The position numbers and the translations under genes are program-made. Below the pieces are notes generated by a model. That model had not been told where the DNA came from. It did not search any database and saw only the letters and a list, made by a program, of their open reading frames with translations. Below, one piece after another: positions 49,601-60,392 of a DNA stretch of 64,000 nucleotides. Positions within the stretch are counted from its first letter, which is position 1; each line of letters starts with the position of its first letter. Source of the DNA: Xiphophorus maculatus (lineage: Eukaryota; Chordata; Actinopteri; Cyprinodontiformes; Poeciliidae); contig NC_036447.1 in assembly GCF_002775205.1 (NCBI RefSeq), positions 17,838,501-17,902,500 on the forward strand, read 5' to 3'.

Positions 49601-50800
49601 TTCTGTCTTGTTTATCGTTGTGATTTTGTTTTTTGTAATGAAACGGGAATAATGTGCAAGTATAAGAAATCAAATGTCCTTTTTATGTGGATAAATTAAC
49701 TAGTGATATGTTGTACAACATAAATCCGATGAGGGGGAATCGCGTACTGATAGATTACTGCTCCTCCTCCATTATTTGTGACCCACCAAGACAAGGTGAG
49801 CTTTTTTAAATGAAGTATTTAAACAGAGCTGCTGGCAGAGGCATAATCAGTATATCCTGTTTAGAAGTAGTTCAGGTGATCGTTGTGGTTCTTCAGAAAC
49901 GTCTTCAGATGCATTGTAATTGTAAATAAGAATTCATCTTTAATTACTCACTTATGTAAAATAAAGCTATAACCAAAGTGTAAGTTTAAATTTAAGTGGG
50001 GATTTAGTTCAAAATCAACAACCACAAACCTAAATTTTCACCAGCAGCTCTTTTTCGCTAACCTGCTCCCTTCTGCAGCGCACGTCAACAAATGTCTCTT
50101 AAAAGCATTTGAGTTGTTCATGGTTACTACTTTCTGTTCAGCTTTATGTCATAGATCAGAGTAATGTACTTTCTTTAAAATTTATTTTGATTAGCAGTTC
50201 TTCAGGTTTTTATAAAGTTTCCCTGTGGACTCTGGCTGCTTTTTTCCCCCCCAACTCTTGGTCAGTAGAGTGCCTGCCTATTGTCAGAGGAACGAGTTTT
50301 TTTCATCAAGCTCAACTCTGACCTGTGTGAGTCATTCAGGCACACAAAGTTCTGTAAACTGAAAATATGGAAAAGTCATAATTAAAACTGTATGATGTGA
50401 GGAAAACGTGATCCTAAAATTATTTCTGAACATTACAGTGACTGCTGATTATATCCCGACTTTCTTTCTGTCAAGGTGCCTGCCGGTCTTTGTTAACTTG
50501 AGCATCTCAGTCAATTAAAGTAAGAGGGTGAAAATTGGCAGCAGGGAAGCTTTGTCCAATTGGTCAAATATTGACATGGGGCTGGATTTGCGTTCATGAT
50601 ACTTGAAATATTAAATAAAATACTGTACTGAGGCAGATCTTCATAATTGCTACATTATGCATGTTGTTATTTGATATATTGTGTCATATGCAGTAATATT
50701 AATTTTTAAATACTTGTAACAAGTAAAAAAATTTTAGCTCCAAAGAACTACTAACATAAATTGACAAAATTTCTATTACGTCTTAACAGAACAGGTTTCC
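49601..50800. other. Intergenic region between ctnnd1 and btbd18
   Basis: AT-rich; no coding exon, RNA gene or clear repeat was recognised. Confidence 0.4.
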
Positions 50801-50814
50801 TCGTTTTTTCCCTC

Positions 50815-51021
50815 CTGTAGTTTGGCAGAGCGGCCACAAGATGGCATTGCGCCGCGCAAAAGCGGTGACTCCTCTCTAGATTAAACAGCAAACAGCGAGT
50901 GAGAGAGAGAACTGCTGAACATTGATCGATTCTTTTTAATGTTCAGTTTAACGTAAGTTTCATGTGAAAAGATTAGTGGCTCGTTAGACAAATGCTTGAA
51001 CGCGCTGTAGAAAAAGTAAAG
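50815..51021 (+). promoter_or_regulatory. btbd18: Probable btbd18 promoter and first exon
   Basis: A CpG-rich island in AT-rich surroundings (GCGGCCACAAGATGGCATTGCG at about 50830). It includes AAGATGGC, a YY1-type initiator motif. A strong donor AAAG|GTGAGTATT follows at 51021/51022. From an ATG at 50992 ten codons run to this donor in phase 0, and they would join in frame to the exon at 52821. Confidence 0.5.
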
Positions 51022-51599
51022 GTGAGTATTTTTAAGCTAACCCGCAGCTAGCAAATTTTAGCAATGTAATATAGCTAACATCAACAAGTTCAGGGTTTAT
51101 TCAGCCGGGCTAGTCGTTAGAAAAAGTTTTTGTGCTTCCTGTTTTAGATTTCTTGATCTGCCTAATTACAAGAGCTAACAGTCAGCCTTAACGTTTTTTT
51201 TTTATTTTTTTTATCAGTGAAGGTCGTAGACCTTAACTCCAACATGGAAAAAGACGGACCTTACTACACGTGTTCTGCTTTCAGACCCTTAAGAAATCGA
51301 AAGCTTTTAAGATGAATCAGAAATGTTCAGTCTGGTTAAAAAAAAAAAAGAGTATTATAGATTTCCAAATTAGACTACAACATTTAGACCCGTCCCTAAC
51401 AACTGGATTTTGCTGAAGTTAGCATCTGATGTAGCACCAAGGGGGTTTCCGCTAAATTTCACTGGAACTGGATTATTTTCAAAACTATGTCCATCCTACA
51501 CCGTGTGTCTTACAGAATATGTGATGTCTATGATATAATCCAATTTAAATTAGTATTTATAAATTATTTAAAATTATATTTTGTTTGTTCTGAAATTGT

Positions 51600-51960
51600 A
51601 AGTTATCCATAAGCAGCAAAGCAACCCCAGGCCATCACACTGCCATCACCGTGTTTGATGCTCAGGTCATAACGGTACAGATGTGAGATGGACCATTGTA
51701 CTCTCTCTGCTCAGCAGTGATTTAGGCCTTGAAACGTTCTCATGGATCCAAACCTCTACATTACTGCTGGGTTAACCATGACAAATGTAGACTGCAGTGC
51801 TTTGTTTCTCCTGAATGAGCTGTTAAAACCCTTTTGGAGTAACTTTGGTTGGGCGGCTGCTTCTGTACCATCATCACCGTGGTTCCCTCTAGTCCAGAAG
51901 CCATAGAAATTGCTTTGTAAACCCTTTCAGACTGATGGATGTCAATAACTTTGTAGACCA
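51600..51960 (-). mobile_element. Tc1-like relic
   Basis: The phrase CCAGGCCATCACACTGCCATCACC followed by GTGTTTGATG and, later, CTGAATGAGCTGTTAAAACCC is that of a reverse-oriented fish Tc1-like transposase. Open frames are broken. A related fragment is at 54700-54960. Confidence 0.5.
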
Positions 51961-51993
51961 AGACATATTTTTGCGTTTGAAGAGCCTTTCGCC

Positions 51994-52446
51994 TAGGGCT
52001 GGACAATAAATCAATACAACATACCGCAATGAACACGTGATCAATACCGACACATGATACATCTGATCGAGTATTCAATATTCAGAATATTCACTGAACT
52101 CCAATCCAGAACCGCACAGCATTCTGGGAGATGTAGGCAGAGGAAAAGCTTTAACCGTTGGACCTCTCACTGTGAGCCAGGCCAGGTGAGTGGAATCAAC
52201 TAACTCCTCCCCCCTGTTCTTGGGCTACATAGCAATAACCTGTCAAGTAACAGCAGCAGTTTCAGGTTAAAAATAAATCTAAAGGCGTGGAATAAAAACT
52301 GTAGATAAAACAGGAAAGGTCGCGCCAGTATTTCAGATATTTAAAACAAAATCTAATTAATAATTAATGATATAGACAATTACTGATATCGACTGATATC
52401 ATATGCTTCTATCATGATAAGTTTTCAGCCACATCGTCCAGCCCTA
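51994..52446. mobile_element. hAT-like non-autonomous element
   Basis: Terminal inverted repeats TAGGGCTGGAC (51994) and GTCCAGCCCTA (ends 52446). Flanks read CTTTCGCC (51986-51993) and CTTTTCGCC (from 52447), consistent with an 8-bp target duplication carrying one extra T. The inside is AT-rich and non-coding. Confidence 0.75.
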
Positions 52447-52832
52447 CTTTTCGCCGACCTCATGTTGTCAGACAGGTTGGGTTTAAGTTTCTATTGTTTC
52501 TATTTGATCTGATTTCATGTATATAAGTTTGATAATCATATTTATTTGTTCCACAGATCCGGCAGTAACCAGCCCTTGGTGTGACTCATTGAATGTAGCC
52601 CCAAAAAATGTGATTAATCACAGGTAATTAATGATGTAACCAAGAGACAGTTGTGTTTCCTCACAGGGCTAGCTTTGATGTAGAGCTTTTTGCCTTAAAG
52701 ATAAACATTATTGCATTTTATGTTGACTCTGGTCGTCTTAGTCTAACATTAAAAGTAGTTTGTTGATCTGAAATATGTTTTTTTGAACTGCTCCTCTTTA
52801 TTGGTGCTTTTTGCTCCCAGGATCTTGTGAAC

Positions 52833-55800
52833 ATGCAGAGGTTCTGGTGGCCCGGCTATGAAATGCAGCTTCTTGAACAGCTGCAGACGCAGCAAAACCG
52901 TGCCCAGTTCTGTGATACCCTGCTGCAAACTGAGGGTGAGGCCGCTACTAAAAGCTACATCAGGAAAATCATGACACTGTATCCCAAAAACTCAAGAAAT
53001 CCCTGTCAGTAACTCTCCAACTTGCCTCCACCAAGGTATCGCCATCCCAACCCACAGCTGTGTCCTCGCCGCCCTCAGTCCTTACCTGAGCGAGAGGCTG
53101 TCGGACTCTCCCTCCCCTCCATTGGGGCAGAAGCGTCTGCTCCACCTGCAGGAGGTGACGGCCCACACCTTACTGAAGCTCGTTGGACTCCTGTACTCCG
53201 GGCGGCTGGAAGTTAAAAGCAGCAAGGAGCAGAACGACGTTTTGGCTGCTGCCCACAAGTTTGGAATCTCTGACCTCGTGTTGGGATGCAGAGATGGGGA
53301 GAGGAAAGGCGTAGAGCTGCTGGAACGAGGGCGGAGGTTTCACACGGGAGAAGGCACAGAGCCGCGCAAAGGGATGGAAATGCAGGATGCACAGGTTGAG
53401 TCTGATATAAGTGGAAAGACGGAGAATGATTCTCTTGTTCAAAGGAAAAGCTTTTTAACTGTTGGGACACAGACTGTAAACAATACTCTGATGTCTGTGG
53501 CCAGTCCTGGTCCTCTTTCTGATCAAACTCCGCCTCCAACTATAGAAACAGCATTTTCTGTATCAAACTCGTCTGCCTCACTGCTACCTCAAAACCTCTC
53601 CAAGTTTTCGCTCACTTCTTACCTAACCGTCCACAGCGAGCCAGAGTCTACAGCTGGACAGTCCTCTGACTGTTTAACACACTCCTCATCCTTCTCAGCT
53701 TCATCCAGGTACAGAGGGACGGTGCTACCGGTCGCCAACGACGATGTCGCTTCACCAACATCTCATGAAAAGAACATTTCCAAACAGTTGGTGGAGCGAG
53801 AGAGGTCAGGACAGGAAGATGGAAACTTGACTGTGGATGGAGGGAGTTGTGCTCAGCCAAGAGGAGTCTGCAGGGAAACGATACGGGGAGAAGAAAAGGA
53901 GAAGAGCAACTCAAATTTTAGAAGAAGTGGAAAGAATCTGGACAGGATGAAAGAGGTAGAGCAGATGATGGACTCTGCACAGATTTCTGTCAAGGTAAGA
54001 CCTGCACACTGCACTCACATGATGACACTGAACGATAATCAAGGGAAACTATAATCAAAAATGTCTCATAATCTGGAAAAATTTCAAAGTATATCAAAAT
54101 CTACAAATTAAAGCCACTTTTAATGGATGTTTTGCATCCTGGAGTAATACTTCCTGTATGTCTCTGTATGCTGGTGAATCCTCTTCCCACTTTACAAAAA
54201 TATATAGCGGAAAATGCAGAAGGTAACTTGGTAAAATAGAGACAGAAGACAAACGTTATCAGAACTTTATTTGATGTGTTTGTTTCATGGCTGTAAATTG
54301 TAACGCTCAAAGCAATGAACCCACAGGAACTCAAATAGGAGGAACAGATCTGTGGTTTTATTACATTATTTCAATAATCTTTGGCTCAGATGAAACTGAG
54401 GAGGAGGACTAAAGGAGAAGAGTGGGAGATCGTGGAAGATGCAGATGAGACGGCATCGGTTCCTACCAACCCGAATCAGGTAGATACACAGCATGTTCAG
54501 AATTTAATCTGTTTTATGCCACAATGGATGAATTTTGACAAACTCTTGAGGGTTTTTTTTGCATTCAGTCTAGTTGGGAAGGTTTTCCAACATGAACAGG
54601 ATGTTAAAGGTCGTTCATCCAGCAGCATTCCCATCAGTTCAAGTTCAGAGTTTTGACTATGCTGCTCCAAAACCTGTTTTGAGTTTTAAAAAAAAAAAAT
54701 TTTTATCCATTCATAGTTGGACCGTCTGGTCTGCTTCAGGTAATTGTTCTGGTCTGAAACCCAGGTGTTCCTGAATGTAAGATGATGAATTACTGGCCTG
54801 AGATTTCTCTGTTTCAGGGTTTCCTGGTAGGGAGCAGAATTCATAATTCCATCTACTGCGAAAAGTAGCGTAATAGTTCATCACTCTACCGCCACCGTGT
54901 TCGACTGACAGTATGACGGATTTTGGTAGCATATGGCAGATAAAACAGGACACATTAGAGTTTGTGGGTCTTAACAGGGCCAACCTGTATAAAAAAGACT
55001 AAATAAAAGTAAATCCTTCAAAATATTCCTTATAGTTAATACAGAGCAGTAGTTTCCCCCCAGTGCAGATTCACATTGAAAATTATTAGATTTAAACGTA
55101 AGAAAAAAACAACCAAAAAAAAGAAAAACGTGTTTCTAAAATCCGACTCGTGTCTGTTTCCATAGAGTTGCTCCAATCAAAAAACCCCTCAATTTGCTCC
55201 TAAAGTTGTCAACTCCCCTGCTCACTCTGTCCATCCGGTCCAGAAGCCAGAAGCCCTGAAGGTCCAGCTTGTCTTAACTTCCTCCCCCCAGCCTCCTAAA
55301 CACGCCAACACCAGCTCGGACTCGGAGGCGCGCTCCAGCGGCTGGCTCTCTCTGAGCCGCAGCAGCGAACTGGAGTCCGAGGGTCGCACGCCTCTTCAGG
55401 GTCCCACGGAGGAATCTGATGAGAAGATAGACAAGCTGTTGGAAAACATCATAATGAGCATGAGCATGCTGCCGGACCTGGGCAGGAGCTGCAGGAAGAC
55501 GCATGTGAACCACGACGACGTGCCGACCTATTGCCAGGTCCCTGGTGCAGAGAGTGGAGCGACTGCGCCGCTCTCTGACGTCTGCACAGAGGAGTGTGTT
55601 TTCTGCCAAGACCTGGGGAGGCAGGGGAGCCACTCAGACACAGACACAGGTGGGTATTGTTTAACGCTGCTTTATTAATGTGACCAAACCAGAGCTGAAG
55701 TGATTAATTGTGATTAATCGATTATTTAAGTAATCGTTCACTAATTTGGTAATTGATTTATTGTTAATTGGAGTGTACAGACTATAAAAAGTCAATTTGC

Positions 55801-58800
55801 TGAAAGAACAGATACTCAGAGCAGTAATTAAGTCAAAACTGTAAAAAATATATAGAAATGTTCTACCCAGAACTCCTCAAGTGGCAGTTTTAGCGTCACC
55901 TGGTTCAAATTCTGCAAAAAAAGTCAAATAAAATCAATGTCCCAGCCCTACTCTATGGATGTTAAGTTGAGCAGAAAGGGTTGAGTTTTTCACATGTTGA
56001 TGTCACAATGATATTTCTAGCTGCATGTGCATCCTTTGCTACAAATGTTCAAGTGCTGTTATTAAATTGTAGGTAATACACTTTTCTTATTTAAAAAAGG
56101 AGTTGGATTATGTGTTTAGTTGCATCATTTAATCTATTTTTAATATTACATTAAAAGTCTTCAATGGTTTAATGACAAATCTGCTGTATGAGCCAGTCGT
56201 TTTATCCGATTAATCGATTTAATAATCAGAATACTTGATTGCCAAAATAATCATTAGTTGCATCCCTAATCAGATCATTTGATGTCTAAAAATGATCCGG
56301 GAAGGATTTTTATTTTCAAACCGAAACCTGTACTTAACGGACTGTCCTCTCTGTCTCTCTCCTGTTGATCTTTGACCCTCGATGATCTGGTTGTCTAGGG
56401 CTCCATTACTGTTTTGGAGCTCAGAACCAATCAGGCTACACAAACCCCTCAGCTGCACACACTGCTCTGCAGACAGACCAACCACATCACTCAGAGTTCA
56501 GATCCTTTGTACCAATGGACGGGCTGAGCTGGACCGGAGGAGAGAGCTCCCCGTATCCCGTTTCGTGTTTCTCCAACGGGCAGAAACTTCACGACTTGAT
56601 ACTGCAGCAGCCATTCTGCCAGGAAGACCAAAGCATCGAGTTTTTGTCTCTCTCGCATGAAAGCGACTCGCAGTCAGCCGATGCGTTTTCCCTGCCAACT
56701 ATGGAGGACTTGAGGCTGCCACAATGTCTTTCCCCATTAGTGCCCTCGGCAGGTCACCAACAGCCCGACCCCAGCGTCTCGGGCCGGATGGAAAAAGATG
56801 TTCAAAGTCTGCCCTGGCTCACAAAGAACGCCTGCATGCTGACATTTCCACTCAACGCCATCACAGCGGGTAAAACTGAGCTGCTGGAAGCGGACAGCAA
56901 CACACAGCAGTCGCAAAGCTTCAGGAAGCTCACGCTGAAAAACGAAGGACCGGGAGGCCCTGCGAAGGGTGTGGGACAGAGAGAAATAAAACCCAAACGA
57001 GAAAGAAAAACTGACGCCATGAAGAGGAAGAAAAACAAACACGATGCTGCAGAAGACACGGCACCGCCCAAGAGGAAAAGAAGGCGGCGACCGGATTCTT
57101 GGAGAGAGTTGGCTAAAGTTTCATCCCTGGACCCAGAAGTCGTAAATGCAGCAACAACAGTTTGTTCTGTGAGTTTGTCGTGTAACAACGTTCTGATGAA
57201 GCAGAGAGAAATCGGCATCAGCTCCTTAAACAAACCCCCGTCAGCATCAACAGCCACCGGCAACGGGAAATCCAGAGAACCCGGAACGCTCTGTACCAAA
57301 CAGCCGCGGATCAAAACCAGGGGCTTCGTTAAGCAGTCTGAGCGCGACACGAGCAACGCCGTCTCAGATAAGTGCTGCGTTTTAATCCCGATGATCCGCC
57401 GGCCCGTCGTGGTGCACAAACAAGATCCAGCCGTGACCAAGAGGAGACGTGGGAGACCGCCTAAAGTAAAACTTGAGAATTTTCCAGAAGATGCCGGCGC
57501 CATCGTAGAGAACAAGGGTCACGTTGAGGCCGGCGAGGAAATATTGGAGAAGGAATCGCCAATGGAAGACATAAAGTTTGGAAAGCTGATGAGCAGCGCA
57601 GGCGAGGGAGAGGCAAAGCAGCTGAAGAAGACCACTAGTGATGAGAGCTCTGGAATAAACAAAACTGATAACATGAAAAGTGGTGGACCGCAGAAGCAGT
57701 CGTGGATGGTAACTCTGAAGGAGTTCCAAAAACTGATTAAACGCAAACACTCCAAAACAAGGAAAGGGACTGAAGTCCAAGGCAGAAACAAACCTGCGGA
57801 TGTTGGAGAATCAGAAAAGCAGGCACAAATAGACAAGAGTGGCACCTCAGAGACTCACAGCCAGGCGCTTTTTGATGCTACAGTTGATGAAAATCACAAC
57901 CAGCTTCCCAACACGTCGGCAGCTGCGTGTAAAACGAGCCTTCAGGATGTGATGATCAACTCAGAGGCCAGGAAGAGCTGCGGTTCAGGCGAGGAGGACA
58001 AACCGGCCTGTTCCTGCGACGTTCTAGAAGAGGAGAAACAGTCTGCTACAAATCTTGATGAAGGTATGAAGAGGTTTGATTTTCATCAGTGTTTTTGATT
58101 TGATTTTGCTTTTAAAACCTCACTGACTGTCAGTGCATCCCAGTCTGTGTGTTGCCACCAAAAGACTGAAATGTAATTATTTAAGAAGCTGAAAAGGTCT
58201 TGCACCTCTTGAACTTCTCAGCATTTCCTCGTGTCGCAACCACAAACTCCAACGTAAATTGTATGTGATACAGGAACATAAAGCAACACATACCTGTATA
58301 TGTTTAGTGATAAATGATTCGGGGTTTTCGTTTTATTTTCGAAGCGATGATCTGAAAAACGTGGTGTACATTGGTAGTCGCCTTTTTTCAGGTCTGTCTC
58401 TGCCATCTTTATTAGGGTCTGAGGTGTTTCCTGTTCTTTGCAAAACAACTGAAACTCAGTCAGATCAGCCGGAGAGTCTTTCCACAGATTCTCAGCTGGA
58501 CTTTGACTAGGCCATTCTAACACACCAATAAGCTTTGATCTAAAAAGTCTAGTCCTAACGTTGGCTGTCGTGCTGCTGGAAGGAACCTCATTAGTCTCCA
58601 GCCTTTGGCAGCTGCTAGCAGGTTTCCAACAGTCTTCTTTTTGACTTCTTGTTCTCTGACTGATGCTCCCTGCCGGTTTCGATGTTTAGAGTCGCGACAA
58701 TCTCGTCCCATTTTTTTGGGTCCCTTGGTTTTCATTGCTCTGCAGCTTCATTAGTGCTTGTGATTAATCCTCTGAGGCCTTCAGGTAGCAACGGTATTTA

Positions 58801-59798
58801 TACATAGTAAATAAATCACAAATTGAGTCACATCAGTGGACTCAATTTACCGATTTGGTTACTAGTGAAGAAAATTGCTTCTACTGGATTTTATTTAGTG
58901 TTGTCGGTGTGAATGGGGCTGGATAAAGGGGCGCCACACTTTAAAGCATTTTAATTGTAGAAAATGTTTGCTTCTATTTCACAATTACGCACCAGTTTAT
59001 GTTGGTCTGTCACCTAAAATTGTAATAATATACATTGAAGCTTTTACTTGCAGGGGGTGCAATCAATATGACGTAGATTAAATGTTACGGGTGTTCAGAT
59101 ACAACAAGTTCACTTAGGATACTGATAATGCAGTATTTGCCGACACTGATATCAGCACAAATCACGTATACTTTTATTACTTATTTTTAGTGCAAACAAC
59201 ATTTTTTCAGAGGTAAATCTAGGAAGGAAACTTAAAAGAAAGCATTAGAAATGATAAAGAGGCTCTTTATCTGTTCAGGAAGCTCAGTCAACTGGAAAAT
59301 TGTTTTCAGACGCTCCTTCCATCCACAGAGCTTATCAGGTTTTAACACATACGCTGTTGTTGAACATTTGTGAAAAGGTGAAAAATATCGGTGTGACAAA
59401 GCGCGGTCTCCCAAACGGATGTCAAGTGCCCTGAATGTCACATAACTAATCTTAACAATGGACAGATGGGAAGCAGTGTAGCTTTCCATATAGAAACAAA
59501 AACTCATCTAGGTTTGCTCTGATTTACCTAATTTCTGTTGCATGTGAAGAGTGACGTCGCAGAAAAGAAAGCCACTAGAAAATACCTAGCACTATTTGTG
59601 TCACCAGGTGCGGATGGCGGCAGCACTTTGTCCGGCTGCAATGAGAAAGAGGAGGACGAAGAGGTGGACGTCATACTTTACTCTCCTGACAAATTTTCAA
59701 CCAGAGAGTTAGAAGAAAGGGTGGTCGTCATTCCAGATGAAGAGGAGGAGGACGAGGATGTTATCGAAATAGATGTCATAGGAGATGAAGAAGAATAA
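52833..59798 (+). CDS. btbd18: BTB/POZ domain-containing protein 18 (6 coding exons)
   Basis: Exons: 52833-52935, 53036-53994, 54390-54479, 55166-55649, 56399-58063, 59608-59798; all phases join to about 1163 residues (human about 712). The BTB domain spans about residues 20-125: FCDTLLQTEG, then IPTHSCVLAALSPYLSERL, then HTLLKLVGLLYSGRLEV. The middle is long and low-complexity. RRTKGEEWEIVED near residue 360 matches a conserved block in mammalian BTBD18. Exon 5 holds a basic run KRKRRRRPD (about residue 770) and a classical AT-hook KRRRGRPPK (about residue 893). The tail is very acidic (PDEEEEDEDVIEIDVIGDEEE), comparable to the EEEEIDVVDW part of the mammalian protein. In mouse, BTBD18 is a nuclear factor that promotes elongation at pachytene piRNA loci; the same role here is inference. 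The ATG at 52833 (A at -3) was chosen because the length before the BTB domain resembles human; an earlier in-frame start at 50992 is possible. Confidence 0.88.
54700..54960 (-). mobile_element. Tc1-like fragment
   Basis: GAGCAGAATTCATAATTCCATC followed by CACTCTACCGCCACCGTGTTCGACTG resembles the reverse strand of the same Tc1-like family as 51600-51960. In btbd18 intron 3. Confidence 0.5.
55686..56270. mobile_element. hAT-like AT-rich element
   Basis: The ends carry GTGATTAATCGATTATTTAAG on the left and AATCGATTTAATAATCAG...ATTAGTTGCATCCCTAAT on the right, typical of fish hAT MITEs whose end reads AGGGATGCAACTAAT. The left end is worn. In btbd18 intron 4. Confidence 0.5.
58200..59060 (-). 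mobile_element. Tc1-like element, internally decayed
   Basis: The left part has GTCGCAACCACAAACTCCAACG and the right part has CGCCACACTTTAAAGCATTTTAA and TATGTTGGTCTGTCACC. Between them lie reverse transposase landmarks such as TCCACAGATTCTCAGCTGGAC, TTTGACTAGGCCATTCTAACAC and GTGCTGCTGGAAGGAACCTC. In btbd18 intron 5; no open frame. Confidence 0.75.
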
Positions 59799-60032
59799 TG
59801 CTTTGTTATGTTTGTTTTTTTTTACCATGTTTGTTCAGCATTTTTAATAGTTACATATTTTTATATAATTTTTGGAGTTCATTCGTTTCTATCTGGAAGA
59901 TGCTTATTTTTATTCAATCAGAATTTAGTTTTCCACCAGATTTAGTTAAAAATGTACCGTTGGAGTGGAGGATGTTTACATTTCTGTATTAACAAGCAGG
60001 AGGAAAGTTCTCACTGTTGTTTATATTTTTCA

Positions 60033-60038
60033 AATAAA
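60033..60038 (+). terminator. btbd18: btbd18 poly(A) signal
   Basis: AATAAA, 235 bases after the btbd18 stop codon. Confidence 0.65.
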
Positions 60039-60149
60039 TTTGAATGATTTCTGTGAAAAAAAAAATTAGAAGCTATTAAGTTGAAAACATTCTTATGTGT
60101 AAAATATAATGTTATGTTTATTAAAACGTTGTCTTTTCATGTTTGGCTT

Positions 60150-60392
60150 TGGCCTCCACTTCCTCGGCGTCTAGAGAAACGCCTCTAGGGGGCGCACTGT
60201 TTTGGAAGCCCTCGTTTGGACGTCGTCTTGCCAGCGGAAGTCACAGAGGAAACGCTCCACACGTGTTTTAGCTGCAGATTTTGAAGGTTACAGGAGAAGC
60301 GGCGGCTGGGATTTGTGTCCGCAGCAGAGGGTCAGAGGAGCGGCGTGGGTTGCGGTTAGAAACCGGGGCTGAGCAGCACGGAGACGGGAGAC
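60150..60392 (+). promoter_or_regulatory. timm10: timm10 promoter with CTCF-like and ETS-like sites
   Basis: A GC/CpG-rich stretch between btbd18 and timm10. GCCTCTAGGGGGCGCACTG at 60181-60199 resembles the core of a CTCF site. AGCGGAAGTCA near 60234-60244 resembles an ETS/GABP site, common in housekeeping and mitochondrial gene promoters. No TATA box was seen. Confidence 0.55.

Noticed and set aside
56802-57515. 237-codon minus-strand frame opposite btbd18 exon 5
   Set aside because: Shadow of the coding plus strand; Phe/Leu/Ser-rich composition is the complement of the Lys/Glu-rich sense frame.
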